DNA from: Streptomyces sp. DHE7-1
GTDB taxonomy: Bacteria > Actinomycetota > Actinomycetes > Streptomycetales > Streptomycetaceae
DNA length: 64,000 nucleotides
Assembly: GCA_016432725.1 (NCBI GenBank)
Contig: JACJDG010000003.1
Span: forward strand, 1,550,001 to 1,614,000
Reading direction: 5' to 3'
The notes beneath the pieces were generated by a model. The model searched no databases. It was given only the letters and a program-made list of their open reading frames with translations, and was not told the DNA's origin. Below are positions 48,401 through 58,443 of the stretch, piece after piece. Position 1 is the first letter of the stretch, and every line of letters starts with the position of its first letter. A program made the translations under genes and the position numbers.

Positions 48401-50287
48401 CCGTGATCACAGCCCCCTCACCACCACGCATCTCGCACACCACGTCGTCCAGCGGCCGCCGGGCGTCCACCACCACATCCGCCAGACCCGCGAAATCCTC
48501 CAGCACCGGATCGTCCACCACCACGACCCGCAACCCCGCCCGCCGCGCCGCGTCCAGAACCGGCTCCGTCCACGGATCCACCGAACCGTCCGCCGCCCGC
48601 AGCGCACTCGGATGCAGCACCACCGTCCCCGCCAGCTCCAACTGCCACAACCGCTCCGGCGTCCGCACCAACGCCCCCACCCGCGCCAGCGCACCACCCA
48701 GCACCGCGTGGAAGGCCGCCGGACCGTACCGCGCCGCCTTCGGCGAACCGGCCAGCACCGCCTCCGCCGCCTCCGCACCGTCATGCTTCACCAGCAACGT
48801 CGCCAGCGCGCCGATCACACTCCCCGCCGCCGCATGAGCCGCGTACTCCTGCGCCGGCGTGGACCGCAACGGCGGCCGGTCCCACTCCCCGCCCCCACAC
48901 TCACCCGCTCCGGCGCACACAACTCGTCATGCACCGAGTCGAACGCGGCGACCCGCGCCACCGCCTCCGCCAGCTGACACCCCCGCAACGCCCCGTCCAG
49001 CACCAGCGAAGCCGGACTCTGCCCCGCCCCGTGCGCCACCGCGTTCGCACCCGCCAGCACCAGATCCATACCCGGCCCGCCCAGCCGCCGGCGCAGCACC
49101 GCACGCACCCGCGGGTTCTCCCGCAGGAACGTCACCGCCGCCGTCACCGTCCGCGGCGACGGCGGCAACCGCCACGCATACGCCGCGAACGCCGCACCCG
49201 TACCCACCACATCGGCCACCAGCGCCGCCGCCGCGACCCGCACCGCCACCGGATCCGCCGGATGCGACAACTCCTCCGGATCACCCCCCAGCTCCAGACC
49301 ATGGCACGCCGCCACATCCACCACGTGGTCCAGCACCCGGTCCGTCAGCCCGTCCTCGGACGCCGTCACCACCAACCGGGCCAGCCCCTCGTCCCAGTAC
49401 GCCAGCAGCACATCCGGATGCTCCGCCACCGCCGCGGCCACCCGCCGCCCCAGACGCTCCCTGCCGTGCCGCGCCGCCTCCGCGTGCGCCGGCCGCAACG
49501 CCACATGCTGCCGGGCACCCGCACGCCACCGGCCCCCACCACCCGGCAGCGCGTTACCCGCGACCCGGCCCACCCGCACCGCCGCGTCCGCGCCCCGCAC
49601 CCCCGCACGCGCCGTACCCGCCACCGCCCCGCCGCCGCACCCACCACCGGAACGGCCACCCGCGCCAGCAACCGCGGCGCCGCCGGCACCAACCGGACGG
49701 CAGCCGACGGAACCGTCAGCAACGAGAACACCTCGAACCCCCTCAGCGCACCGTACGACCCGGCCGCGCCGTGGGCCCGAGAGGCCCACCATGCGCGCCA
49801 TGCCCACCGTGCTCGGCGAACCCCCATGATCACCGGCCCCACCGTGCCGCCGCCCCGGCCGCTCCCCGGCCGGCGCCGTCCGATGCGTCGCCGCCCACGC
49901 CATCGCCTCGTCGTCCGGCTCGACCGCCACCGGCTCCTCCGGCACGTCCGCCACATCCGCACGCTCCACCGGCTCACCGTCCTCCACCGGCTCCCCGAGC
50001 CGCCGCCCGCACCGGCCCCCGCCCGCCCGGCACCGGGCCGCGGCTGGGTCAGCCACGCCACCGCCGCACCCGTCAACGCGACCGGCCACTCCACCACCCC
50101 CGCCACCCCAGCACCCCCGCCCCGTGTACACCGCCAGCCGCCGGCTCCTCGGCGACACCGCACCCACCTTGTCCAGCGCCCCCTCCGCGACCCTGCTCAC
50201 CATCCCGGCACCGGGCAACCGCCCCAGCACCGCCGCCGCGCCCCGCACCGGAGCGGTGAGAACCGAGGACGACCTCTGCTCCGCCAT
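45430..50287 (-). CDS. Very large P-type cation-transporting ATPase, CtpI-like (multiple apparent frameshifts)
   Basis: The reconstructed protein would have about 1,620 residues. The N-terminus is ATG 50287 (AEQRSSSVLTAPVRGAAAVL) after GGAGGTGGAGGAG. P-type hallmarks are all present but lie in different frames: TGESLPVQK, the M4 ion-site AVPEGLPLVATVA, the phosphorylation motif CFDKTGTLTENRLRL and the hinge MVGDGANDAAAIRAADIGVG, then NLFTDLFPAMAVAVTP. A duplicated non-catalytic half precedes them, as in mycobacterial CtpI. About ten reading-frame changes occur (8 or 11 deletions fit the length), concentrated before 47.2 kb and mostly in G/C runs. The transported ion is unknown. It could be a true decaying pseudogene, but most breaks resemble the single-base losses elsewhere in the window. 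Confidence 0.75.
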
Positions 50288-50446
50288 GACTCCTCCACCT
50301 CCGCACAGTCCTGCCGTGCCCCTCCGAGTGCCCCGGCACAGCGGGCCATCCCACAGGTCGGCGGGCGAACGCCGCCCACCCCTCCAGGTTCCGGTCCCCC
50401 GGCACGACCCGCACGCGGAACAACCCCGACCGGACGCGGAACGCAC

Positions 50447-50475
50447 CGCGCCCCGGCCGTAACGGCCGGGGCGCG
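50447..50475 (-). terminator. Hairpin terminator after prcA
   Basis: CGCGCCCCGGCCGT and ACGGCCGGGGCGCG form a 14-bp perfect palindrome, 39 bases past the prcA stop. Confidence 0.8.
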
Positions 50476-50513
50476 ACAGAGATCGGACGGCGGCGGAACC
50501 GCCGCGAACGGGC

Positions 50514-51257
50514 CTACTCCTCTTCCTCCACGGAGCTCTCCGCCTCCGTGGCCGCACCGTCCGCCTCCAGGAGACGCGACAGCTGACGGCCCACGATCCG
50601 CTTGAACTTGCGCTGCTGCGGCCGCGTACGGTCCAGCACCGCGACCTCCAGACGCTCCGCCGGGATCTCCCGCTCACTGCCGTTGGTGTCACGGGACAAC
50701 GCCTGCACGGCCAGCTTCAGCGCCTCCGCCAACGACATCCCGTCACGATGACGCTGATCCAGGAAACCGCTGATCTGCTCCGCGTTGCCGCCCACCGCCA
50801 CCGAGCCGTGCTCGTCCACGATGGAACCGTCGTGCGGCAGCCGGTAGATCTGGTCACCCTCGGGCGTCGCGCCCACCTCGGCCACGACCAGCTCCACCTC
50901 GTACGGCTTCTCCGCCGCCGAGGAGAAGATCGTGCCCAGCGTCTGCGCGTACACGTTCGCCAGACCCCGGGCCGTCACATCGTCACGGTCATAGGTGTAA
51001 CCACGAAGATCGGCGTACCGCACACCACCGATCCGCAGATTCTCGTACTCGTTGTACTTGCCGGCGGCCGCGAAACCGATCCGGTCATAGATCTCGCTGA
51101 ACTTGTGCAGCGCACGGGACGGGTTCTCGCCGACGAACACGATGCCGTCGGCGTACTGCATGACCACCAGGCTGCGGCCACGCGCGATGCCCTTGCGGGC
51201 GTACTCCGCCCGGTCGGCCATCGCCTGCTGGGGTGAGACATAGAACGGCGTCGACAC
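50514..51257 (-). CDS. prcA: 20S proteasome alpha subunit
   Basis: The 247-residue protein starts [20 protein letters not shown], the alpha N-terminal gate helix. [20 protein letters not shown] and the proteasome fold follow. Alpha rings form the gate that docks Arc/Mpa. The C-terminus is acidic (ESSVEEEE). GTG 51257 lies 60 bases after prcB. Confidence 0.96.
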   Translation of the reverse strand: MSTPFYVSPQQAMADRAEYARKGIARGRSLVVMQYADGIVFVGENPSRALHKFSEIYDRIGFAAAGKYNEYENLRIGGVRYADLRGYTYDRDDVTARGLANVYAQTLGTIFSSAAEKPYEVELVVAEVGATPEGDQIYRLPHDGSIVDEHGSVAVGGNAEQISGFLDQRHRDGMSLAEALKLAVQALSRDTNGSEREIPAERLEVAVLDRTRPQQRKFKRIVGRQLSRLLEADGAATEAESSVEEEE

Positions 51258-51317
51258 CGGTTATCCGTCCCTTTCTGTCATGGTCACTGGATCACCTCGA
51301 GAACAGCCGGGCCACGC

Positions 51318-52162
51318 TCAGAGCAGGGCGGCCTTCGGACCGTCCGGCTCCTCCAGCCGCCGCTGGAGCACCGCACGCGACAGCCCGAGGACTCGTCCTC
51401 GGTGAGCCGGCGGAAACCGTCCTCGGTGATCACCGTGATGATCGGATAGATCCGGCGGGCGACATCGGGACCACCGGTCGCCGAGTCGTCGTCGGCCGCG
51501 TCGTACAGAGCCTGGACCACCAGCGTCGTGGCCTGCTCCTCGGACAGGTCCTCGCGGAACAGCTTCTTCATCGCACCCCGCGCGAAGATCGAGCCCGAAC
51601 CCGTCGCCGCGAAGTTGTGCTCCTCGGAACGGCCGCCCGTCACGTCGTACGAGAAGATCCGCCCCCGCTCCCGGTCCACGTCGTACCCGGCGAACAGCGG
51701 CACCACCGCCAGCCCCTGCATCGCCATGCCGAGGTTGGACCGGATCATCGTCGACAGCCGGTTCGCCTTGCCCTCCAGCGAGAGCTGCGCGCCCTCCACC
51801 TTCTCGAAGTGCTCCAGCTCCAGCTGGAAGAGCTTCACCATCTCCACGGCGAGACCGGCGGTGCCGGCGATGCCGACGGCCGAGTACTCGTCCGCCGGGA
51901 ACACCTTCTCGATGTCCCGCTGGGCGATCACGTTGCCCATGGTGGCCCGGCGGTCACCGGCGAGAACGACGCCCCCGGGGAACGTGACGGCGACGATCGT
52001 CGTCCCGTGCGGCGCCTCGATCACGCCCTGGGTGGGCGGGAGCTGCCGCTTGCCGGGCAGCAGCTCGGGCTGGTGCTCGGAGAGGAAGTCCATGAAGGAG
52101 GAGGACCCTGGCGTCAGGAAGGCAGCTGGTAGACGCCCGGTGCTACGAGTGTTGGCTTCCAC
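51318..52162 (-). CDS. prcB: 20S proteasome beta subunit, catalytic (one apparent frameshift at the C-terminus)
   Basis: The precursor has 281 residues when repaired. A 53-residue propeptide precedes the cleavage site in [16 protein letters not shown], so Thr54 becomes the N-terminal nucleophile; [14 protein letters not shown] supplies the catalytic lysine region. One G is missing near 51392 after TEDESSG, so the literal reading runs past the true end; the correct frame ends [19 protein letters not shown] at 51318. GTG 52162 has GGAAGG six bases upstream. Its first 49 bases overlap the endonuclease VII-like gene. Confidence 0.95.
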
Positions 52163-52740
52163 GCGTTTCCTTCCACGTATGCAGCAGCCCGCCTTATGGC
52201 CTCGGGCTGATCCTTGAACTGCCCCAGTGCGGCATTGCAGCTGAAGCACAGTACGCCTCGGACCCTACCCGTCTCATGGCAGTGATCCACATGTGCGGGC
52301 ACAGCAGCCAGACATATACAGCAGACGCCCCCCTGGGAGGCGATCAACTCATCGCGTTCGGTCTCGGTGATGCCGTACTGCCGCTTCAGGTGCCCCTGCC
52401 GTCCCTGAATCGCGCGGCACGTCTTGCAGCGCGTCGCCAACCCGTCGGACGCGGTCGCGTTGCGATGCCAGTCGCTGTGCGGCTTGACCTCACCACACGT
52501 CCGGCAGAGCTTGTGCCCGGGCGGGACGTCCGCTCTCTCCCGCACAGCCTTGCCCATTGCCTCCCGGCGGCGCCGGTGGTGCGCGGCGCTGTACCGCGCC
52601 ACGCACTCCCGGCAGTGCACCTGCAGGCCGTCACGCCGGTTCTTGTCCCGCGCGAACGCGTCAGGCGGCAGGCCTCTCCCGCACTTCCCGCATCTCTTGG
52701 CGCTCGGCTCGGCGACCACACTCTCCCCCGCGACCTTCAA
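52114..52740 (-). CDS. Endonuclease VII-like HNH protein inside the proteasome operon
   Basis: The 208-residue protein has two N-terminal zinc ribbons ([36 protein letters not shown]). The C-terminal endonuclease VII domain is [20 protein letters not shown], then [17 protein letters not shown], containing the HNH histidine and four metal-binding cysteines. T4 endonuclease VII resolves branched DNA. The likely start is TTG 52740 ([17 protein letters not shown]), 28 bases after pup. It overlaps the prcB start by 49 bases. From memory, an equivalent gene occupies this place in other Streptomyces, so it may be conserved rather than a new insertion. Confidence 0.88.
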   Translation of the reverse strand: MKVAGESVVAEPSAKRCGKCGRGLPPDAFARDKNRRDGLQVHCRECVARYSAAHHRRRREAMGKAVRERADVPPGHKLCRTCGEVKPHSDWHRNATASDGLATRCKTCRAIQGRQGHLKRQYGITETERDELIASQGGVCCICLAAVPAHVDHCHETGRVRGVLCFSCNAALGQFKDQPEAIRRAAAYVEGNAWKPTLVAPGVYQLPS

Positions 52741-52767
52741 TTCGAAGGACGAAGTGCCCTAAGCCCT

Positions 52768-52986
52768 TTACTGACCACCCTTTTGCACGAAGCTCCGAAC
52801 GAAATCCTCGGCGTTCTCCTCGAGTACGTCATCGATCTCGTCCAGGACGGAGTCCACGTCGTCGCTCAGCTTCTCCTGCCGCTCCTTGAGGTCCTCGGAG
52901 CCCTGCGCGTCCTGCGCCTGCTCCTCGACCTCCTCCGTGGAGCGCGTGGCCTTCTGCTGGCCGCCGCCGGTGTCCTTGGTTGCCAT
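52768..52986 (-). CDS. pup: Prokaryotic ubiquitin-like protein Pup
   Basis: The 72-residue, very acidic, disordered protein ends FVRSFVQKGGQ. The C-terminal GGQ must be deamidated to GGE by Dop before ligation. The helix-forming middle (DVDSVLDEIDDVLEENAEDF) binds the Arc/Mpa coiled coil. ATG 52986 (ATKDTGGGQQKATR) has GAGGG upstream. Confidence 0.97.
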   Translation of the reverse strand: MATKDTGGGQQKATRSTEEVEEQAQDAQGSEDLKERQEKLSDDVDSVLDEIDDVLEENAEDFVRSFVQKGGQ

Positions 52987-53155
52987 ATCCCTCACCCCGC
53001 TCTGTTCGCCCGACATGGTCGACGGGTCGGCATTCCTGCCGATCGGTGATGATCAGACCCTACAAGCCGGGTCCGACATCGGCCCGCAGTTTCGACAACG
53101 TACGGGGGCCATCTCGATGATTCCCGGACGGTGGGTTTCCACCCCGGCCGCCCGG

Positions 53156-53174
53156 GCGGGTCCGAGTGACCCGC
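53156..53174 (-). terminator. Short hairpin after dop
   Basis: GCGGGTC and GACCCGC pair around CGAGT, 10 bases past the dop stop. It probably gives partial termination before pup. Confidence 0.6.
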
Positions 53175-53183
53175 TGGTCCCGC

Positions 53184-54695
53184 TCAGCCGCCGGACAGGA
53201 CCCTGACCAGGTCTTCCGCCGTGCGGCAGCGGTCGAGCAGCTCCTTGACGTGATTTCGCGTTCCGCGAAGCGGTTCGAGGGTTGGGACCCGTTGCAGCGA
53301 ATCCCGGCCCGGCAGGTCGAAGATGACCGAGTCCCAGCTCGCCGCGGCCACGTCGTCGGCGTACTGCTCCAGGCAGCGGCCGCGGAAGTAGGCGCGGGTG
53401 TCCTCCGGAGGCGTCGTGCGGGCCTTCTCGACCTCGGCCTCGTCCAGCAGGCGCTTGATGCGTCCGCGGGCCGCGAGGCGGTTGTAGAGGCCCTTCTCGG
53501 CGCGCACGTCGGCGTACTGGAGGTCGAGGAGGTGCAGCTTGGCCGCGTCCCAGTCGAGGCCGTCGCGGCGGCGGTAGCCCTCCATGAGCTCGCGCTTGGC
53601 GACCCAGTCGAGTTCGCCGGCCAGGCTCATCGGGTCGTTCTCGAGCCGGTTGAGGGTGTCCTCCCAGCGGGAGAGGACTTCCTTGGTCTGGTCGTCCGCG
53701 TCGGCGCCGAAGCGTTCCTCGACGTACTTGCGGGACAGCTCGTAGTACTCCATCTGGAGCTGGACGGCGGTGAGCGTGCGGCCGCTGCGGAGGGTGATCA
53801 GGCGCTGGAGGCCGGGGTCGTGGGAGACCTGGTGGAGGGTGCGTACGGGCTGGTCGACGGCCAGGTCGACGGCGATGAAGCCGTCCTCGATCATGGACAG
53901 GACCAGGGCGGTCGTGCCCAGTTTGAGGTAGGTGGAGATTTCGGAGAGGTTGGCGTCGCCGATGATGACGTGCAGGCGGCGGTACTTCTCCGCGTCGGCG
54001 TGCGGTTCGTCGCGGGTGTTGATGATGGGCCGCTTCAGCGTGGTCTCCAGGCCGACCTCGACCTCGAAGTAGTCGGCGCGCTGGCTGAGCTGGAAGCCGT
54101 GTTCGTGGCCGTCCTGGCCGATGCCGACGCGGCCGGCTCCGGCGATGACCTGGCGGGAGACGAAGAAGGGCGTGAGGTGGCGCACGATGTCCGAGAACGG
54201 GGTCTCCCGTTTCATCAGGTAGTTCTCGTGCGTGCCGTAGGAGGCGCCCTTGTTGTCGGTGTTGTTCTTGTAGAGGTGGATGGGCTGGGCGCCGGGGAGC
54301 TGTGCGGCCCGTTCGGCGGCCTCGGCCATGATGCGTTCGCCGGCCTTGTCCCAGAGGACGGCGTCGCGGGGGTTGGTGACTTCGGGGGCGCTGTATTCGG
54401 GGTGGGCGTGGTCGACGTAGAGGCGCGCACCGTTGGTGAGGATGACGTTGGCGAGGCCGATGTCCTCGTCGGTGAGCTGGCTGGAGTCGGCGGCCTCGCG
54501 GGCGAGGTCGAAGCCCCGGGCGTCCCGTAGCGGGTTCTCCTCCTCGAAGTCCCAGCGGGCCCGGCGGGCCCGGTGCATCGCCGCGGCGTAGGCGTTGACG
54601 ATCTGGGACGAGGTGAGCATGGCATTGGCGTTGGGGTGGCCGGGGACGGAGATCCCGTACTCCGTCTCGATGCCCATTACTCGCCGTACGGTCAT
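53184..54695 (-). CDS. dop: Pup deamidase/depupylase Dop
   Basis: The 503-residue protein begins [19 protein letters not shown]. Asp95 in [14 protein letters not shown] is the catalytic aspartate. The gap between the TEYGIS segment and that site is longer than in PafA and contains the Dop-loop ([16 protein letters not shown]), which distinguishes deamidase from ligase. AAGGAGG sits before ATG 54695. Dop converts Pup-Gln to Pup-Glu and also removes Pup from targets. Confidence 0.96.
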   Translation of the reverse strand: MTVRRVMGIETEYGISVPGHPNANAMLTSSQIVNAYAAAMHRARRARWDFEEENPLRDARGFDLAREAADSSQLTDEDIGLANVILTNGARLYVDHAHPEYSAPEVTNPRDAVLWDKAGERIMAEAAERAAQLPGAQPIHLYKNNTDNKGASYGTHENYLMKRETPFSDIVRHLTPFFVSRQVIAGAGRVGIGQDGHEHGFQLSQRADYFEVEVGLETTLKRPIINTRDEPHADAEKYRRLHVIIGDANLSEISTYLKLGTTALVLSMIEDGFIAVDLAVDQPVRTLHQVSHDPGLQRLITLRSGRTLTAVQLQMEYYELSRKYVEERFGADADDQTKEVLSRWEDTLNRLENDPMSLAGELDWVAKRELMEGYRRRDGLDWDAAKLHLLDLQYADVRAEKGLYNRLAARGRIKRLLDEAEVEKARTTPPEDTRAYFRGRCLEQYADDVAAASWDSVIFDLPGRDSLQRVPTLEPLRGTRNHVKELLDRCRTAEDLVRVLSGG

Positions 54696-54885
54696 GCGGC
54701 CCTCCTTGCCCGGCGGCACCCTCGGTCGTGGGTACCGCTCGCGTACCGCCGGCGCTCCGGTGCGTGCGCGGTGCCCGTCCCCGCACTGTGCGACTCGGCG
54801 GTAGGAAAGAGCCTAGAACGCCTTTGCGCTGGTGGGGAGATCATTTGCGTCATTGGCTGCTCCGGTCGTGGCCTGAAAAGCAGTC

Positions 54886-54920
54886 GGCTGCGGGTACCCG
54901 TGGTGGGCACCCGCAGCCGC
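54886..54920 (-). terminator. Hairpin terminator after arc/mpa
   Basis: CGGCTGCGGGTACCC and GGGCACCCGCAGCCG pair with one mismatch around GTGGT, 8 bases past the arc stop. Confidence 0.8.
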
Positions 54921-54927
54921 CCTGGTT

Positions 54928-56694
54928 TTACAGGTACTGACCGGTGTTCGCCACCGTGTCGATGGAGCGTCCGGTGTCGGCGCCCTGCTTTCCGGTGATG
55001 AGGGTGCGGATGTAGACGATCCGTTCGCCCTTCTTTCCGGAGATGCGGGCCCAGTCGTCGGGGTTGGTGGTGTTGGGCAGGTCCTCGTTCTCCTTGAACT
55101 CGTCCACACAGGCCTGGAGGATGTGGGAGACGCGGAGGCCCTTCTGGTTCTTGTCGAGGAAGTCCTTGATCGCCATTTTCTTGGCGCGGCCGACGATGTT
55201 CTCGATCATGGCGCCGGAGTTGAAGTCCTTGAAGTAGAGGACTTCCTTGTCGCCGTTGGCGTAGGTGACTTCCAGGAAGCGGTTTTCCTCGGATTCGGCG
55301 TACATGTGCTCGACCGCCGTCTGGATCATGCTCTGGACGGTGGTGGCCTTGTCGCCCTCGTGCTCTCCGAGGTCGTCGGAGTGCAGCGGGAGGCGCTCGG
55401 TGAGGTACTTGCCGAAGATGTCCTTGGCGGCCTCGGCGTCGGGCCGCTCGATCTTGATCTTCACGTCGAGGCGGCCGGGGCGCAGGATGGCCGGGTCGAT
55501 CATGTCCTCGCGGTTGGAGGCGCCGATGACGACCACGTTCTGCAGGCCTTCCACGCCGTCGATCTCGGCGAGGAGCTGCGGGACGATGGTGTTCTCCACG
55601 TCGGAGCTGACGCCGGAGCCGCGGGTGCGGAAGAGGGATTCCATCTCGTCGAAGAAGACGATGACGGGGGTGCCCTCGCTGGCCTTCTCACGGGCTCGCT
55701 GGAAGACGAGGCGGATCTGGCGCTCGGTTTCGCCGACGTACTTGTTGAGGAGTTCGGGGCCCTTGATGTTGAGGAAGAAGCTCTTGCCGGCGGCCTGTCC
55801 GGTCACCTCGGCCACCTTCTTGGCGAGCGAGTTCGCGACGGCCTTGGCGATGAGCGTCTTGCCGCATCCGGGCGGTCCGTAGAGCAGGACGCCCTTGGGC
55901 GGGCGCAGCTCGTGCTCCTTGAAGAGGTCGGGGTAGAGGTAGGGCAGCTCGACCGCGTCGCGGATGGCCTCGATCTGGTTGCCGAGGCCGCCGATCTGCT
56001 CGTAGCCGATGTCGGGGACTTCTTCGAGGACGAGTTCCTCGACCTCGCTCTTGGGGACGACCTCGTAGACGTAGCCGGAGCGGGGCTCGAGCAGGAGGGC
56101 GTCGCCGGGGCGGATCGTGACGTCGAGGAGGGGTTCGGCGAGCCGGACCACTCGTTCTTCGTCGGTGTGCCCGAGGACGAGGGCGCGCTCGCCGTCCTCG
56201 AGGATCTCCTTGAGGGTGACGATGTCGCCGACGCGCTCGAACTCCATGGCGTCGACCACGTTGAGCGCCTCGTTGAGCATGACCTCCTGGCCGCGCCTGA
56301 GGTCGTCGAGGTCGACGCTCGGGCTGACGTTCACGCGGAGCTTGCGGCCGCCGGTGAAGATGTCGGCCGTGCCGTCCTCGTTGGCCTGCAGGAAGACGCC
56401 GAAGCCGGCGGGCGGCTGGGCGAGCCGGTCGACCTCCTCCTTGAGGGCCACGATCTGGTCGCGGGCCTCGCGGAGTGTGTTGGCCAGGCGCTCGTTCTGG
56501 GCGGAGACGCCGGCCAGGTTGGTCTGCAGCTCGACGATCCGCTCTTCGAGAATCCTCGTGTGCCGCGGAGAGTCGGCGAGCTTGCGTCGCAGGACGGCGA
56601 TCTCCTGCTCAAGGTAGGCGATCTGCCCGGCGGGGTCTTCGGACCCTCGTCCCGGGCGGATGCCGCGGTTCATGTCGTCGTCGTGGGCTGCCAC
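54928..56694 (-). CDS. arc: Proteasomal AAA ATPase Arc/Mpa
   Basis: The 588-residue protein has an N-terminal coiled coil ([18 protein letters not shown] to [18 protein letters not shown]) that captures Pup. Tandem OB domains and an AAA module follow, with Walker [14 protein letters not shown], Walker [11 protein letters not shown] and an arginine-finger region. The extreme C-terminus NTGQYL carries the penultimate tyrosine that opens the proteasome alpha gate. GTG 56694 lies behind GGAGGTGAGGACC. It is upstream of dop and pup on the same strand. Confidence 0.96.
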   Translation of the reverse strand: MAAHDDDMNRGIRPGRGSEDPAGQIAYLEQEIAVLRRKLADSPRHTRILEERIVELQTNLAGVSAQNERLANTLREARDQIVALKEEVDRLAQPPAGFGVFLQANEDGTADIFTGGRKLRVNVSPSVDLDDLRRGQEVMLNEALNVVDAMEFERVGDIVTLKEILEDGERALVLGHTDEERVVRLAEPLLDVTIRPGDALLLEPRSGYVYEVVPKSEVEELVLEEVPDIGYEQIGGLGNQIEAIRDAVELPYLYPDLFKEHELRPPKGVLLYGPPGCGKTLIAKAVANSLAKKVAEVTGQAAGKSFFLNIKGPELLNKYVGETERQIRLVFQRAREKASEGTPVIVFFDEMESLFRTRGSGVSSDVENTIVPQLLAEIDGVEGLQNVVVIGASNREDMIDPAILRPGRLDVKIKIERPDAEAAKDIFGKYLTERLPLHSDDLGEHEGDKATTVQSMIQTAVEHMYAESEENRFLEVTYANGDKEVLYFKDFNSGAMIENIVGRAKKMAIKDFLDKNQKGLRVSHILQACVDEFKENEDLPNTTNPDDWARISGKKGERIVYIRTLITGKQGADTGRSIDTVANTGQYL

Positions 56695-57211
56695 GGTCCT
56701 CACCTCCTCCAAGGGGAGCTGGACGCTTCCAGACCCTACCTGGGTGGGTGTCGATTGAAACCCCTAGATCACAAAGACTGTCAAGGTGTGTCGTCGGTCA
56801 CCCGGTGCGCTCCCTCTCGCACGGAGGGGATACCCACTCAACGTGATTCGGAAGCCGCTTGTTCCTGGTCCGTGGCGGTCAATACCCGGCCTGTGTGGCT
56901 GGAGTTGTCCGTTCCGGGCCGGTCGGCCGGTTCCGGGGCACGTCTCGGTGCGCTCGTGCGGTCATCACGCAGAGCGACGGTCTGGTCGGTCGTGGTCATC
57001 GTCGGGGCGGCTGGAAGTGTTCGCCCGGTGCCGGGGCTCCCTTTCCCGGTCGGGCGCTCGTACCCGAGGGGGTGCCGAGGGAAACCCGATACCCGTGGCC
57101 TCGGGCGGGTATGCGGGCGGAGGTAGGGTCGGGGTGTTCAACAGCCGCTGGTGCGGACCTCGCTGGCCGTCGGGCCGGGGGGTGCCGTCCGGCGATTAGA
57201 CGGCAGGAGAG
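56695..57211. other. 517-bp divergent region between arc and the ferredoxin gene
   Basis: No gene is convincing; the open frames here are unlike known proteins and have no ribosome-binding site. The left end should hold the arc promoter. An ATACCCG-N10-CGGGTAT palindrome at 57089-57112 lies about 100 bases before the ferredoxin and could be an operator. Confidence 0.55.
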
Positions 57212-57514
57212 GTGACCGTGCAGCAGGAGGCCCCGGACGGCGAGGCGCTGGAGGTCTGGATCGACCAGGCGCTGTGTACCGGCGACGGGATCTGCGCCCA
57301 GTACGCGCCCGAGGTGTTCGAGCTGGATATCGACGGGCTGGCCTACGTGAAGGGCGCGGACGACGAGCTGCTGCAGGCCGAGGGTGCCACGGTGCCGGTG
57401 CCGCTGCCGCTGCTCATGGACGTGGTCGACTCGGCGAAGGAGTGTCCCGGGGAGTGCATCCACGTGCGCCGGGTTCTGGACAAGGTCGAGGTCCACGGTC
57501 CCGACGCGGAGTAG
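57212..57514 (+). CDS. Small 3Fe-4S-type ferredoxin
   Basis: The 100-residue acidic protein has cluster cysteines in LCTGDGICAQYAPEVFEL (C-x5-C) and AKECPGECIHV. This C-x5-C and CPxxC pattern is that of single-cluster actinobacterial ferredoxins that donate electrons to P450s. GTG 57212 sits four bases after CAGGAGAG; a second GTG two codons later is possible. No P450 adjoins it; the nearest in the window is the conservon P450. Confidence 0.9.
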   Translation: MTVQQEAPDGEALEVWIDQALCTGDGICAQYAPEVFELDIDGLAYVKGADDELLQAEGATVPVPLPLLMDVVDSAKECPGECIHVRRVLDKVEVHGPDAE

Positions 57515-57628
57515 GGGCCGGCCGGTGACCGGCTGTGGTGTGCGCGCGCGTGGGCCGTCTTCGGGCGGGCCGCGCGCGTGCCGTGTTCCAGGGGCGGGCG
57601 CGCGCCTTGGGGGTGTGGCCGGAACGTG

Positions 57629-58258
57629 TCACACGGTGTGGGACGCGGTGGGCGTGGTGCGTATGAACGCCTTTCCGTTCCAGTGCCAGCTCGTGGGCGT
57701 TTTCAGGTCGGGGCAGCAACTGGGTATGTCGGCGGTGGAGTAGCCGAGCAGGGTGGCGGTGACGGTGCCGGCGTCGAGGGCGAAGTCGGTGACGGTGCGC
57801 CGGTCCTTGGGGTCGACGAGGGTGGCTACGACGCGGGCGGGGCCGCCGGCGGTGCCCCGGGTGAGGACGTAGACGCCGTCGGGCGGGGTGCCCATGGGGG
57901 CGTCACAGTGCACGACGGCGACGGTTTCCGGTGTGCCGTCGCCGTCCAGGTCGCCGGTGATCTTCTTGACCACGACCGCTTTCACGGGCCCGCAGGTGAG
58001 CGGGAAGTGGACGCCGTCGGTGCCGGGCGGCGCGGCGTCGGCGGGGGCGGACCCGGCCTCGGTGCGCGTGGTGGGCTGGGCGGCCGTGGCCGAGCCGGGC
58101 TGTACGGCGGAGGACAGGGCGACGACGCCGGCGATCGCGGCGGCGGTGGCGACCCAGTGGATGGGCCGGGTGTGCGTGTGGGCGAGCTCCGGAACGGCGG
58201 ATGGCTGCACTAGGAGTGTCTCCTGTGAGGGCTGTGCCGGTGGGGGGGTGGCCAGCAT
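57629..58258 (-). CDS. Membrane-anchored extracytoplasmic protein, unknown function
   Basis: The 209-residue protein has a cytoplasmic N-terminal stretch and a membrane helix (WVATAAAIAGVVALSSAV). Its outer domain contains an acidic DLDGDGTPETVAVV, reminiscent of FG-GAP/calcium-binding repeats, and cysteines in PLTCGPVKAV, VHCDAPMG and SCCPDLK. A role in sensing or adhesion is possible but unsupported. ATG 58258 is preferred over one at 58273. Confidence 0.75.
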   Translation of the reverse strand: MLATPPPAQPSQETLLVQPSAVPELAHTHTRPIHWVATAAAIAGVVALSSAVQPGSATAAQPTTRTEAGSAPADAAPPGTDGVHFPLTCGPVKAVVVKKITGDLDGDGTPETVAVVHCDAPMGTPPDGVYVLTRGTAGGPARVVATLVDPKDRRTVTDFALDAGTVTATLLGYSTADIPSCCPDLKTPTSWHWNGKAFIRTTPTASHTV

Positions 58259-58443
58259 GGTGCCACACGTCACAGTGCGTGGGAACGGCGGGGTCGGTAC
58301 GGGATTCTCGCAGGCGGGGTGTCCGCGCGGGGGCGTGCGCGGCCTGGTGCCGTGTCAACGAGTCGGCGCCGTGGCGGGGTTCCCGGGTGTGGTGGGGAAC
58401 TCGGCCACGGCGCCTTCGTGTTGTGCCGGTCGGGAGGGGCCGG

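Noticed and set aside
45723..48977. 1,084-codon plus-strand open frame opposite the ATPase
   Set aside because: The product is almost entirely Arg/Pro/His/Ala. The minus strand holds all P-type ATPase motifs, so the uninterrupted frame is only a GC effect.
52768..53016. Longer Pup start giving SGEQSGVRD before MATKD
   Set aside because: Pup proteins start at the ATKD-type N-terminus, and the ATG at 52986 has GAGGG just upstream.
56786..57199. 137-codon plus-strand open frame before the ferredoxin
   Set aside because: It has no ribosome-binding site, an arginine/serine/glycine-rich sequence and no domain. It is treated as non-coding.
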